Assembly (NCBI GenBank): GCA_021299385.1
Contig: JAJTGZ010000001.1
Location: 32,398-96,397 of the forward strand
Direction: 5' to 3'
Length of the DNA: 64,000 nucleotides
Source of the DNA: Phycisphaeraceae bacterium
Lineage (GTDB): Bacteria; Planctomycetota; Phycisphaerae; Phycisphaerales; UBA1924
Below, in pieces: positions 1 through 8,629 of the stretch (within the stretch, counting starts at the first letter, position 1; each line of letters starts with the position of its first letter). The notes below the pieces were generated by a model. That model saw only the letters and a list, made by a program, of their open reading frames with translations. It was not told the origin of the DNA and ran no database searches. A program made the position numbers and the translations under genes.

Positions 1-1
1 C

Positions 2-550
2 CGGATTCCGCCCAGGGGCTTTAGCAACGCGGGGTTTGCGCAGGTGCAGGCCGCGCCGGTGGGGTATGTGTACGCCGACGGGCAGCACTGGGATGACACG
101 CTCTTTGACATCCCGGCCGGGACGGTGCGTGCGGAGGTGCGGGTCTTCTATCAGACGACGACCAAGGAATACATCGAGTGGCTTCGCGACAACGCCGACA
201 AGCCGGCCAACAGCACGACGTACATCAAGCCCCCTGCCGGGAGCTCGGCGACGACGCTGGGCCAGGTCGTCCATGAGCAGTGGGTCAAGTGGGGGCGGAG
301 CACGCCGGTGGAGATGGACGTGGCGTTGACGGCGGCGCGGCGGTGTGCCGCTGATATGGCCGGGCCTGGTCAGTCGCTGGGGGCGGATGGTGAGTTGACG
401 GCCGACGACATCATCGTCTTCTTGAACTTCTTCTTTGCCAGCGGTGCGTTGGCGGACATCGCCGGGCCTGGTCAGACGACGGTGCCGGATGGTGAGTTCA
501 CGGCCGACGACATCATCGTCTTCTTGAATGGGTTCTTTGCGGGGTGCTGA
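2..550 (+). CDS. C-terminal part of a secreted protein with a GC-type dockerin-like doublet
   Basis: The reading frame is open to the left edge, so the true start lies outside the window; GTG at 44 is only the first possible start inside it. The visible part begins with about 115 residues of unrecognised sequence (GYVYADGQHWDDTLFDIP, then a stretch predicted as beta-rich). It ends with two tandem copies of a module of about 34 residues, AD-M/I-AGPGQ, then DGE-L/F-TADDIIVFLN, and a terminal Gly-Cys. This resembles the paired acidic EF-hand-like repeats at the C-termini of many planctomycete secreted proteins, called GC-type dockerin-like domains. They probably act in sorting or anchoring. The function of the main body cannot be judged from this fragment. 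Confidence 0.7.
   Translation, partial: RIPPRGFSNAGFAQVQAAPVGYVYADGQHWDDTLFDIPAGTVRAEVRVFYQTTTKEYIEWLRDNADKPANSTTYIKPPAGSSATTLGQVVHEQWVKWGRSTPVEMDVALTAARRCAADMAGPGQSLGADGELTADDIIVFLNFFFASGALADIAGPGQTTVPDGEFTADDIIVFLNGFFAGC
353..550 (+). repeat. Direct duplication of about 102 bp inside the dockerin-like coding region
   Basis: Unit 1 begins at 353 and unit 2 at 455, a period of 102 bp (34 codons). The central stretch, which encodes DGE-TADDIIVFLN, is almost identical at the nucleotide level in both copies. That suggests a recent or homogenised duplication. Confidence 0.75.
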
Positions 551-556
551 TAGAAG

Positions 557-588
557 TTGTTAGGTATTAGGTTTTGGGTTTTAGGGAG
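557..588. repeat. Short run of TTAGGT-type heptamer repeats
   Basis: About four degenerate copies of a 7-base unit (TTAGGTA, TTAGGTT, TTGGGTT, TTAGGGA) directly follow the stop of the dockerin-like gene. Longer arrays of the same unit occur at 29467-29529 and 53017-53095. Confidence 0.5.
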
Positions 589-726
589 AGGGATTGCGGC
601 CGCACGGGCTGGAAGCACGTCTACGTGGTGGTGAGATCGCCGGTCATATGAGCCTGGGGAAGGTGTGCGGGAAGGCCGGGCGCGTTCTTGCACGGATCAC
701 CAAAGAATGTCTTGCGTCCGAATGGT

Positions 727-763
727 CAACCCCACCCCTGCCCCTCCCCACGGGGGAGGAGTT
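727..763 (-). repeat. REP-like palindromic intergenic repeat, copy 1
   Basis: Minus orientation of the family with stem CCCCTCCCC / GGGGAGGGG followed by CAGGGGTGGGGTT. This copy is slightly degenerate (loop CAC, GGAGGAG arm). It lies between two genes and has no T-tract. Confidence 0.7.
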
Positions 764-804
764 CCAGAGAAGCAAACTCGGCGACGCTTGTAACTTGCGT
801 TGAA

Positions 805-2487
805 CTACTGCTTGGCCGCTGGTTGCTCGGCTTCCTCGTAGAACCGCACGACCTGGCGGTAGTTGTTCTGGAAGAAGCGTGTGTATGCGATTTTGGCAGC
901 TGCGCCGGCTTCGGGGTCGCGCCAGCGGCCGGTGGCTTCGCTGATTCGTTTGTAGGTCTGCTCGCTGAGGGTGAGCGTCTCGGTCGTGCCGTCTTTGTTG
1001 GTGATGGTCTGGGTGGGCATGGCGTAGAAGAGTGCTTCCATGCGTGCGAGGGTTTCGGGTGAGAAGGTCGGGTCGTTGCTGGCGACGCGGGCGCGGGCGG
1101 CGATGAGGGCCTCCCACGCCGGGCGCAGGTCGGCGCGGACATCAACGGCAAAGGCCCCCATCAGCGGTCCGATCAGGTCGCGCCAGCCGCGAAGGGGGGT
1201 TTTGCTGGCGATCTCGAAGGGGTTGGTCTTGTCGGTGAATTGCGCGAGGTGGTGGGTATACATGCCGCGTTTGGCGGGCATCCGGCGGAGGGCGTATTCC
1301 TGCGGGCCAAGGGGCCTGCTGGCCTCGGTCGCGCCCTTTTGGGGCGGCCCGGTTGGGGCAAACTGCCAGAGGGCCTGGGCCTCGTCAGTCATCAGGAACT
1401 CCATGAACCGCTTTGCGATCTCGGCGTTGGGCGCGCCGTTGACGATCGAGGCCGGGTCGGCGTCGATGTAGGTTGCGCCCGGAGGGTCGATGTACCCGAC
1501 GCGCCCAGTGGCAGGGTCTTGCCCTTTGGCGAGCACGGCCTGGCTCTGCCCGCGGCCATAGAAGTCGATCGCCACGCCCATGACGCACTCACCCTGCGAG
1601 ACGTCCTGCGGTGGCTGGGTGCTGCTGGCGGTGAAGTAGCGTGCGTTGGCGGACATGTCGCGGAGGGTGCGCCAGCCGCGGTCCCAACCCTGGGCGTTGA
1701 GGATCGAGTCGTAGAGCGTCGCGACGCTGCCGGACTGGCGGGCATCGCTCATGGCGACGCGCCCGAGGAGTTTGGGGTGGCCCATATCGGCAAAGCCTGT
1801 CGGCTCGGGCAGGCCGAGCCGGCGGAGTTGGTCGCGGTTGTAGACGATGCCGAAGCCCGACAGTGCGGCACCGAACCAGTATTGGTCGGGGTCATAGAGT
1901 TTTTCGATCCCGATGACGTTTTCGCCGTAGTTCTCGTCGAGGTTGTCTTGTGCAAAGGGTGCGGGGGTGGGTGGGGATGTAAGCCGTACGCGGACGCGCT
2001 CGCGCTGGCCGGTCTGGGGGTTGAGGACCTCGGTGATGATCCCGGCCTTGAGTGCGGTGTGCTCGAAGCTGCCGCCGCCGAAGATGATGTCGGGCAGGTC
2101 GGCCTTGTTGGCATCGATGACGGCCTCGGGGAGTTGTTTTTTGTCCCTGTCGGGTGCTTTGAGCGTGCTGGGTGGGCGCAGTGAAAAGTGCCCGGCGGCG
2201 ACGGCGGCCTGGAGTTGGCTTTCGAGTTGCTTGCGGATTTCGGTGGTGCCGCCGGGGGAGCGCCAGTCGATGCGGACGGGGGTGCCGTGGTGCCGGGCGT
2301 GCCAGTCGCTAAACGCACGGGCGAACTCGAAGCGGATCTGCTCGACGTGCGGGGTTACGACCACAAGGGTGGGGATGTCGGTGGTGGTTCTGGCCGGGGC
2401 TGTGGCGCGGGTGCCGATGCGTGCGGCGACTGGTATCCCGATGAGCACGGCCAGCAAGACCACAATTACAATCTGTACTGCACGCAT
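805..2487 (-). CDS. Extracellular solute-binding protein, iron(III)/AfuA-like, membrane-anchored
   Basis: A 560-residue protein. The start is placed at the ATG giving MRAVQIVIVVLLAVLIG, an N-terminal hydrophobic segment (about residues 3-22) that would act as signal or anchor; upstream codons in the same frame run antisense through kdsC. The body shows family-1 ABC solute-binding features: LPDIIFGGGSFEH near residue 125, a YWFGAALSGFGIVYNRD hinge region, SDARQSGSVATLYDS, and NAEIAKRFMEFLMTDEAQ near the C-lobe end. It should bind a substrate, possibly ferric iron, outside the inner membrane. At 560 residues it is much longer than the usual 320-350, with an extra C-terminal part of about 150 residues. 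No permease or ATPase gene is adjacent, so its transporter is unknown. It is divergent from kdsC across 63 bp. Confidence 0.85.
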   Translation of the reverse strand: MRAVQIVIVVLLAVLIGIPVAARIGTRATAPARTTTDIPTLVVVTPHVEQIRFEFARAFSDWHARHHGTPVRIDWRSPGGTTEIRKQLESQLQAAVAAGHFSLRPPSTLKAPDRDKKQLPEAVIDANKADLPDIIFGGGSFEHTALKAGIITEVLNPQTGQRERVRVRLTSPPTPAPFAQDNLDENYGENVIGIEKLYDPDQYWFGAALSGFGIVYNRDQLRRLGLPEPTGFADMGHPKLLGRVAMSDARQSGSVATLYDSILNAQGWDRGWRTLRDMSANARYFTASSTQPPQDVSQGECVMGVAIDFYGRGQSQAVLAKGQDPATGRVGYIDPPGATYIDADPASIVNGAPNAEIAKRFMEFLMTDEAQALWQFAPTGPPQKGATEASRPLGPQEYALRRMPAKRGMYTHHLAQFTDKTNPFEIASKTPLRGWRDLIGPLMGAFAVDVRADLRPAWEALIAARARVASNDPTFSPETLARMEALFYAMPTQTITNKDGTTETLTLSEQTYKRISEATGRWRDPEAGAAAKIAYTRFFQNNYRQVVRFYEEAEQPAAKQ

Positions 2488-2550
2488 ACAGAAGGATAGT
2501 GGCACCGGGGCAGACTGGCCAAGCATGGCGATGACCCTTACGCTCTGCCT

Positions 2551-3084
2551 ATGCCCAACGCCGACTTGGCCGGTCCACAACCTCCCGTGCTGCTGGCGTT
2601 GGACGTCGACGGCGTGCTGACGGACGGGGGTATTTTCATCGACCACGCGGGCAACGAGATCAAGCGCTATCACGCCGCAGATGGGATCGCCCTGCGGACG
2701 TGGACGCGGCTGGGGCTGCAAGCGGCGGTGATCACTGGGCGGCGCGGCTCGGCGATCGGGCATCGCCTGGCCGACCTTGGCGTGCCCAACGTAATCCAGG
2801 GGAGCGCTGACAAGGGCAAGGACCTTGACGAACTCATCCGCATCACGGGCGTGCCTGTGGGGCGGATTGCGTATATGGGCGATGATTGGCCCGACCTGCC
2901 GGTGCTTCGGCGTGTGGGGTACCCGATGGCCCCGGCCAACGCCGCCGCGGCGTGCAAGGCGGTGGCGAAGTTCACCAGCGAGCGGCCGGGCGGGAGTGGG
3001 GCGGTGCGTGAGGGGGTGGAGTGGCTGCTGGGTATCTTGGGCCGGCTCGATGAGGCCGTGCGCTTGTATGACCGCCAAGGGTGA
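2551..3084 (+). CDS. kdsC: 3-deoxy-D-manno-octulosonate 8-phosphate phosphatase (HAD family)
   Basis: A 177-residue HAD phosphatase of the KdsC type, predicted to release Kdo from Kdo-8-phosphate for lipid A/LPS core synthesis in the cytoplasm. The catalytic motif LDVDGVLTDG lies near residues 17-26, VITGRRG supplies motif II near residue 61, and GDDWPDLPV near residues 110-118 supplies the metal-binding acids. The length matches the family. The start ATG at 2551 has no strong ribosome binding site. The stop nearly abuts the next reading frame, and the neighbour resembles the LPS-export proteins LptC and LptA, reproducing the kdsC-lptC-lptA order of proteobacteria. The Kdo role is therefore supported by both sequence and context. 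Confidence 0.88.
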   Translation: MPNADLAGPQPPVLLALDVDGVLTDGGIFIDHAGNEIKRYHAADGIALRTWTRLGLQAAVITGRRGSAIGHRLADLGVPNVIQGSADKGKDLDELIRITGVPVGRIAYMGDDWPDLPVLRRVGYPMAPANAAAACKAVAKFTSERPGGSGAVREGVEWLLGILGRLDEAVRLYDRQG

Positions 3085-3119
3085 TGGGCGTGTGGGCGCT
3101 GGTCTCACTACGATGGCCG

Positions 3120-6100
3120 ATGCACGAGCACGGCCAGCGGCCCGGTGAGGAAGTTGATGCAAGCACCGTTCGGAAGCCGACGGCGGTGGATATACGCCGG
3201 GCTGGGATGCTGCTGGCGGTGGCCGTCGGGGTCTTTTTGGTCGTGGTTTTTACGCTGGTGCTGGTGGCGCGCAAGTACGCCGGGGGCTTGGCCAAGGGGC
3301 CGGCTGGGCCGGCTATCAACCTGCCGAGCGTTGGCGGCAACGAACCGGCGCCGACGATTGGCGAAGCATCGCCTGGTGCGAGCACGGGGCAGGCGCGCGT
3401 TCGCTTTATGGACAAGGCCGACCCTGGGCGTGAGGCCTCACGCTTGGAGTGGGAGAAACTCCAGCCCGGTGCCGACGGGCAGGCCTTGGTCGAGCGGCCG
3501 CGCGGGTTTATTTATCTCAAGGACGGCTCGATGGCCGTGATCTCGGCCAAGCAGGGGACGTTTTATACACCCAAGGGGCGCAGTGAGCCTGAGAGCGGGC
3601 GGTTTGAGGGTGGTGTGAAGGTTGAACTGTTCGATGCGGTGCAGGGGCGGCCCGGTGAGCCTGCGCGAGGCATTGATATTCAGAACGATGTGCCGACGAT
3701 CATCGCAACGACGCGGACGCTGCTGTTTAACGCGCCCGAGTCGGAGATGTCCACTACGGATGCGTTCGTGATCGAGACGGATAAGCTCAGCATCACCGGC
3801 GCGGGTGCGCTGGTGGTCTTTGACCAGGTTGAGGAGGGGATCAGCCGGGCGGAGTTTGCGAAGGTCGATGACGTGCGGATCTGGCCTGCGGGCAGGCCTG
3901 GGTTGAAGCCGAGCACCACGGCCCGGTCGTTGGCCGGGCCGGGCGGGGGAAGGGATGGTGCGGGCCAGGTGAAGGTCGAGAGCCGGCGTGTCTATCGCCT
4001 GGTGCTCGACGAGGATGTATCGCTGTTGCAGGGGCTTCGCAAGTTGCTGGCCGCGCGGGTGGAGGCGTGGGTAACGCTGGTCAACAACCAGTTGCCCGAC
4101 GGGGCGATCGGGGCATTTGGGAGGGTCGATGCAAGCGGTCAATCGGGGGCTGCTGCTGCGGGCGGCGAGCCGAGCGTGGCGGAGAACCAGGTGATCATCG
4201 CTTCGTGGAAGGGTCGTGCCGTACTTACGCCCGCGCGGGCCACGCCCGATGAGATGGCCGGGAATCTCGTTGCGCTGCGCCTGATGGGTGGCGCGGGTGG
4301 CCCGGTGCGCGTCATCGACGGCCCGGCGAAGCTTGCCGGCGAGGCGCCGATCGTCGAGTATGGCGCAACAACACGCACCCTGGCGATGCGCGGCAGCACC
4401 GGGCGCAACGTCGTCCTGACGGCCGGGGGCACGGGCACGCTCGTCTGCGGCAGCGTCAAGGCCGACTTGACAACGGGCATCGTCCAGATCGACGGCAGCG
4501 GGGAGATTGACAGCGCCAAGGCCGACGGCGGGCCCGCGTTCTCGGCAACATGGAGCGAGGCCTTTAGACTCAGGCTCAAGCAGGAGAACGGGTCCATCGA
4601 GCCTTGGCCACTGTCGGCAATGGCACGCGGGAACGTCCAGGCGCGCAGCGGGGATGTTGTTGCCACTGGGCAGATGGCCGAGCTTGAGTTTGCACGGCCG
4701 GCGCAGGGGCAAACCCGTTCGGCGCTTCGGCAGTTGGTCCTGACAGGCGCGGCGAAGGTCGTTACGCCACGCACAGATGGGCAGCCCGGCAGCGACGAGG
4801 TCGCCGGGAACGTGCTGACGCTCTCGATGAAGCCCGGCCCGCTGGGCAGCGAGGTGGCCGAGCGTGTTGTCGTGCGTGGGGGCGCACGCGCGGCGGTGCG
4901 CACGCTGCTCATCAAGGCCGAGGAGTTTGCCGCCGATCTGGGCATAGATGCCAACGGCCGAACTACTGCGGGCAAGATGGTCGCCACCGGCAAGCCGACG
5001 GTGAGCGATGCCAGCGGTCTGGAGGCGAGCGCCGACCGCATCGAGGCCGACGCGACGGCGGGCACGGCCGAGCTGACGGGCCAGCCCGTGGTGATCCGGC
5101 GCGACGGGGCAACGATGACGGGCACAACAGTTCGGCTGGTGCAGCGCGAGCAGACCGCCTTGGTCCAAGGCCCGGGGCGCATCACGGCCGAGAGTGCCGA
5201 CAACGCACGCCCGAGCAAACTGCAGGCGAGCTGGCAGACGGGCGCACGCTTTGACGGCAAGGCCGGCCGCATCGAGGCCGAGGGGCAGATCGAGGCAGAA
5301 ATCCGCGTCGGTGCCGACGAGGTCAACACCGCGCGCGGCCAGAGGCTGGTGCTGCTGCTGGACATGACCGAGCAGGCCAAGGCACCCGTGCCGGCATCGA
5401 GCGTTGCCGGTGGGGGGGCCAACACCCAGATCAAGAGCGTTGAGATCAGCGCAGGCAGCGCGGCCGGTGCGCCGCCGGCGCAGTTCCAGCACCGCACCTT
5501 TGCGGCGTCGGGCAACCAAGGCACGCCCGCACGGATGGTCTATCTGCAAGGCGCGACCATCGCGGCGTCTGTCCAGAATGGCACGCTCACCGTCGATGGC
5601 CCGGGCAAACTGCTCGTTGATGACCGCAGCAGCACGCCGGCACAAGCGCCCGCGCCGGGCGCTGGCCCGCTCGCAAACCTCGCAGGTGGCAAGGGGCGGA
5701 GCCTGTTTGCCTGGGGCGGCTCGATGCAGATGAACCGGGCGACGGGGCAGATGAAGATGCAAGGGCAGGTGCAGTTGACGCACCGACCGGCCGGGGTCGC
5801 CGGGAGCGAGGCCGCAACTGATCCGAGCGCCGGGCAGGTGCTGCTGGACTGCAATGAGCTGCAGGCGACGCTGCGTGGCGTTGATGCCGCGGCGGGGGGC
5901 GCACTCAAGGCCGACCTCTCGCGTGTCGAGGCGCTCGGCAGCGTGCGTGCGGCCAGCGAGGGGCGCGAGCTCCTGGCCGAGCGTTTGATGTTCGACGCGC
6001 AGGCGGAGTTGATGCAGGCGGTGGGGACAGATGAGCAGCTGGTAACCTTTGTCGACCCGGCCCAACCCGCGCCGGTGCGGGCAAGGTTCATCGAGTGGAA

Positions 6101-6161
6101 CCTGCGCGAGAAACGGATCAACACCGAGGGTGTCGCGCCGATCATGATCGTGCCGAAGTGA
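3120..6161 (+). CDS. Very long LptC/LptA(OstA)-like envelope protein with N-terminal membrane anchor
   Basis: A protein of 1013 residues from ATG 3120; GTG/ATG at 3081/3084 would add 12-13 residues and overlap kdsC. One transmembrane segment (about residues 30-50) is followed by a periplasmic part. Residues about 115-175 (RPRGFIYLKDGSMAVISAKQ, then FEGGVKVELFD) resemble LptC. A later stretch, near residues 640-690, has the OstA/LptA pattern of beta-strand repeats (LEASADRIEADATAGTAELTG, then VIRRDGATMTGTTVRLV). Similar weaker units lie between, so the protein looks like several LPS-bridge jellyroll segments in one chain. LptC is normally about 190 residues and LptA about 185. With kdsC upstream, the inferred role is moving LPS or a related lipid across the periplasm. 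No lptB lies alongside. Confidence 0.7.
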   Translation: MHEHGQRPGEEVDASTVRKPTAVDIRRAGMLLAVAVGVFLVVVFTLVLVARKYAGGLAKGPAGPAINLPSVGGNEPAPTIGEASPGASTGQARVRFMDKADPGREASRLEWEKLQPGADGQALVERPRGFIYLKDGSMAVISAKQGTFYTPKGRSEPESGRFEGGVKVELFDAVQGRPGEPARGIDIQNDVPTIIATTRTLLFNAPESEMSTTDAFVIETDKLSITGAGALVVFDQVEEGISRAEFAKVDDVRIWPAGRPGLKPSTTARSLAGPGGGRDGAGQVKVESRRVYRLVLDEDVSLLQGLRKLLAARVEAWVTLVNNQLPDGAIGAFGRVDASGQSGAAAAGGEPSVAENQVIIASWKGRAVLTPARATPDEMAGNLVALRLMGGAGGPVRVIDGPAKLAGEAPIVEYGATTRTLAMRGSTGRNVVLTAGGTGTLVCGSVKADLTTGIVQIDGSGEIDSAKADGGPAFSATWSEAFRLRLKQENGSIEPWPLSAMARGNVQARSGDVVATGQMAELEFARPAQGQTRSALRQLVLTGAAKVVTPRTDGQPGSDEVAGNVLTLSMKPGPLGSEVAERVVVRGGARAAVRTLLIKAEEFAADLGIDANGRTTAGKMVATGKPTVSDASGLEASADRIEADATAGTAELTGQPVVIRRDGATMTGTTVRLVQREQTALVQGPGRITAESADNARPSKLQASWQTGARFDGKAGRIEAEGQIEAEIRVGADEVNTARGQRLVLLLDMTEQAKAPVPASSVAGGGANTQIKSVEISAGSAAGAPPAQFQHRTFAASGNQGTPARMVYLQGATIAASVQNGTLTVDGPGKLLVDDRSSTPAQAPAPGAGPLANLAGGKGRSLFAWGGSMQMNRATGQMKMQGQVQLTHRPAGVAGSEAATDPSAGQVLLDCNELQATLRGVDAAAGGALKADLSRVEALGSVRAASEGRELLAERLMFDAQAELMQAVGTDEQLVTFVDPAQPAPVRARFIEWNLREKRINTEGVAPIMIVPK

Positions 6162-6189
6162 TCGCAGTGGCTGGGAGGCTCAGGACCAG

Positions 6190-6225
6190 AACCCCTCCCG
6201 CCAGGGGATGGGCATGGGTGGGGTT
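6190..6225 (+). repeat. REP-like palindromic intergenic repeat, copy 2 (degenerate)
   Basis: Plus orientation. The stem arm CCCCTCCC is kept, the second arm is altered to GGGGATGGG, and the tail GGGTGGGGTT is present. It lies 28 bp after the LptC/LptA-like gene. Confidence 0.65.
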
Positions 6226-6390
6226 GGCTCTCAGTGGTGCAGGCTTCCAGCCTGCACAGCAAAGTTCATTTCACCACCGAGGCACAGGGGCACTGAGAAG
6301 TGAGAGGGCTGGATTTTCCGCTTGCAGACTGATGTCTGTTCGCTCTGCGACTTTGAGGCTGTGTGGTCAAGGCCTCTGCATCGCGGGCGG

Positions 6391-6497
6391 GACGCCCGCG
6401 CCACCAGACGCCCGCGCCACCGGGGACGCCCGCGCCACCGGGGACGCCCACGCCACCGGGGACGCCCGCGCCACCGATAGCTTACGCCACCGGGGGC
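6391..6497. repeat. 18-bp tandem repeat (minisatellite), about five units
   Basis: The unit CGCCCGCGCCACCGGGGA is repeated head to tail. Three central units are nearly perfect (one A for G) and the outer units are degenerate (CCACCAGA; CCACCGATAGCTTA). It lies in the gap between two converging genes. No spacers of constant length and differing sequence are present, so it is not CRISPR. Confidence 0.8.
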
Positions 6498-6506
6498 TTT
6501 AAAGTC

Positions 6507-8393
6507 CTACTTGCGTGCTTCTAGTTCCTGCCAGCGCTGGTAGAGCGTTGCCACGCGGCCCTGCGCGTCGGCCATCGCCTGCCCAAGCTCGGCCATCTTC
6601 CGGTGGTCGCTGAGCACGTTTGGTGCCGAGAGCCTCTCGGTTGCCAAGCCGAGTTCACCCTCGGCTATCTCTATCGCGCGCTCGATGCCCGCCAGTTCCT
6701 GCTGCTCTTTGTACGTCAGTTTTTTCTTCACCGGCGTAACGACGGCCGGGGCCTTGGCCTTTGCCCCTTGCGTCCCCTCACCTTCGAGCACCTTGTGCAG
6801 GCGTTGCCACTGCGGGTAATCGGCAAAGTACCGCGCGCCCCCCTTGCCGTCCAGGGCCAGCACGCGTGTGGCCAGGCGGTCGAGCATCGCCCGGTCGTGC
6901 GTAACGAGCACCACCGCGCCGGGAAACTCTTCGAGGCTCTCTTCGAGCACATCCAGGCTTGCAAGGTCCAGGTCGTTGGTCGGCTCGTCGAGGATCAGCA
7001 CATCGGCCGGTTCAAGCATCAGGCGCGCAATGTGCACGCGCGCCTGCTCACCACCCGAGAGCGAGCGCACCCGCCCCCGCAACTGGTCCTTGCCAAAGAG
7101 GAACATCCCGGCCCAGGTAGCGATGTGGATCGTCTGCCCGCGGTAGACGACCGCATCGGCGGGGCTGAGCGCCTCGCCGAGGGTTGCGTCGGGGTCAAGC
7201 TCGGTGCGGTGCTGGCTAAAGAGGACCACGCGGAGTTTGTCGGCACGCTTGATCGTCCCCAGCGCGGGCGTGCCGTGGGGGAGTTGATCGGCGATGGTTT
7301 TCTCCTCTGCCAGCATCGCCGGCGTCGGCGAGTCGCTGAGCAGTTCGCCCGTGAGGAGTTTGATGAGCGTGGTCTTGCCCGCGCCGTTGGGGCCCATCAG
7401 GCCGAGCTTGCTGCCGGGGGTAAGGGCGATGTCGAGGTTCTCAAAGAGTTTCCGCCCGCCGAGGGTCTTGCCCAGGCCGCGCCCGACGAGGAGTTTTTGC
7501 GTCTGGCGGTCGGTGGCTGAGAAGTCGATTTGTGCCGCACGTGCGGGGGCGTTGCGGGCCTTGAGCACTTCCAGTTCGTCCATGCGTTCGTACGACGCGT
7601 CGATACGGCTCTTGCTCTTGGTCCGCCTGGCCTTGGCCCCGCGTGAGAGCCACCGCAGGTCTTCTTTGACCTGTGCCGAGAGGGCCTGCTGCTGCTTGGC
7701 CTGCCCTTCGAGGAACTCGCTTTTGCGGCGCAGGAACTCGCCGTAGGCGCCCGCGACGGAGAATGTGCCGTCGGGGTACGCCCCGCTGAGTTCGACGATG
7801 CGCGTGGCTGTCTGCTCTAAGAATGCCCGGTCGTGCGTAACGACGATCGAGGCGAACTGGTTGCCCGAGAGGGTTTCTTCCAGCCAGTCGATTCCTTCAA
7901 CATCCAGGTGGTTTGTCGGCTCGTCGAGCAGGAGCAGGTCGGGCTCCTGGGCCAGTGCGCGGGCGATGGAGACGCGCTTGCGCTGCCCGCCGGAGAGGCC
8001 CTCGCACAGCGCGTCCATGTCTTCGATGCCGACGCGGGCCAGGGTCATCTCCGCGGCCAGTTCGAGCTCGTGGTGGTCGTGCAGGTGGGGGAGTTTGCCG
8101 GCCTTGGCCAGCTCTTCCAGTGCGCCGACGACCGCTGATTTGATCGTCGCGCCGGGTGCGAAGGCGTCGGCCTGTGCGACGTACGCCGAGCGCAGGCCGC
8201 GCCGCAGCGAGATCGTCCCCCCGTCGGCGTCCTCAAGGCCGGCGAGTATCTTCAGCAGCGTGCTCTTGCCCGCGCCGTTGGGCCCGATCAGCCCCACACG
8301 CTCGCGCTCCTGGATGCTCAGCGACACGGCAGTAAAGAGCGTCCGGTCGGCAAAGTGCTTGGCAATCGCCCGTGCTGTCAAGATCGCGGCCAT
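6507..8393 (-). CDS. uup: ABC-F family ATPase, Uup-like
   Basis: A 628-residue cytoplasmic protein with two ABC ATPase domains and no membrane segments. The first domain has Walker A GPNGAGKS at residues 37-44, signature LSGGQRKR near 136 and Walker B LLLLDEPTNHLD. The second has GPNGAGKT near 335, LSGGEQARV near 445 and LILDEPTNDLD. The inter-domain linker is rich in Arg/Lys (SRGAKARRTKSKSRID), typical of ribosome-acting ABC-F proteins. A C-terminal coiled coil (about 560-628, ending LYQRWQELEARK) is the mark of the Uup branch, which also binds branched DNA. Family knowledge points to ribosome rescue or assembly, or tolerance of transposon excision intermediates. The gene stands alone on this strand. 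Confidence 0.88.
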   Translation of the reverse strand: MAAILTARAIAKHFADRTLFTAVSLSIQERERVGLIGPNGAGKSTLLKILAGLEDADGGTISLRRGLRSAYVAQADAFAPGATIKSAVVGALEELAKAGKLPHLHDHHELELAAEMTLARVGIEDMDALCEGLSGGQRKRVSIARALAQEPDLLLLDEPTNHLDVEGIDWLEETLSGNQFASIVVTHDRAFLEQTATRIVELSGAYPDGTFSVAGAYGEFLRRKSEFLEGQAKQQQALSAQVKEDLRWLSRGAKARRTKSKSRIDASYERMDELEVLKARNAPARAAQIDFSATDRQTQKLLVGRGLGKTLGGRKLFENLDIALTPGSKLGLMGPNGAGKTTLIKLLTGELLSDSPTPAMLAEEKTIADQLPHGTPALGTIKRADKLRVVLFSQHRTELDPDATLGEALSPADAVVYRGQTIHIATWAGMFLFGKDQLRGRVRSLSGGEQARVHIARLMLEPADVLILDEPTNDLDLASLDVLEESLEEFPGAVVLVTHDRAMLDRLATRVLALDGKGGARYFADYPQWQRLHKVLEGEGTQGAKAKAPAVVTPVKKKLTYKEQQELAGIERAIEIAEGELGLATERLSAPNVLSDHRKMAELGQAMADAQGRVATLYQRWQELEARK

Positions 8394-8629
8394 AGGTCAA
8401 CGCTCACAAGTCCATCCACACACACGACACAAGCACGCGCGACAAGCACGGGGCCAAAGGTAGGTGCCCACACGCCGCTGCACGCCGGAGATGCCCGTAA
8501 TGAAAATGAGCCGCCGGTCGGCGGACCTTGTAAGACACGCAGACTGGCCCGCTCACTTCTTGTTCTTGAACATCCCACGCAGCGAGGTGCCGTGAAACTG
8601 GATCAACAGCCGCCAGCAAAGCACGCCCC

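Larger units (their letters stand above)
6162..6506. other. Intergenic region made of repeats
   Basis: 345 bp between convergent genes. It holds a REP-like copy (6190-6225), a stretch at about 6265-6300 resembling dispersed intergenic boxes of the CACCACCGAGGCACAGGGGC type, and an 18-bp minisatellite (6391-6497). No gene or clear terminator is seen. Confidence 0.6.

Noticed and set aside
3438..6065. Long minus-strand open frame (875 codons) opposite the LptC/LptA-like gene
   Set aside because: It is a shadow of a GC-rich gene: composition is His/Arg/Ala-rich with no domain, while the + strand frame has a membrane anchor and family motifs.
6391..6497. Possible CRISPR array
   Set aside because: Units are directly contiguous with no spacers, and no cas gene is nearby.
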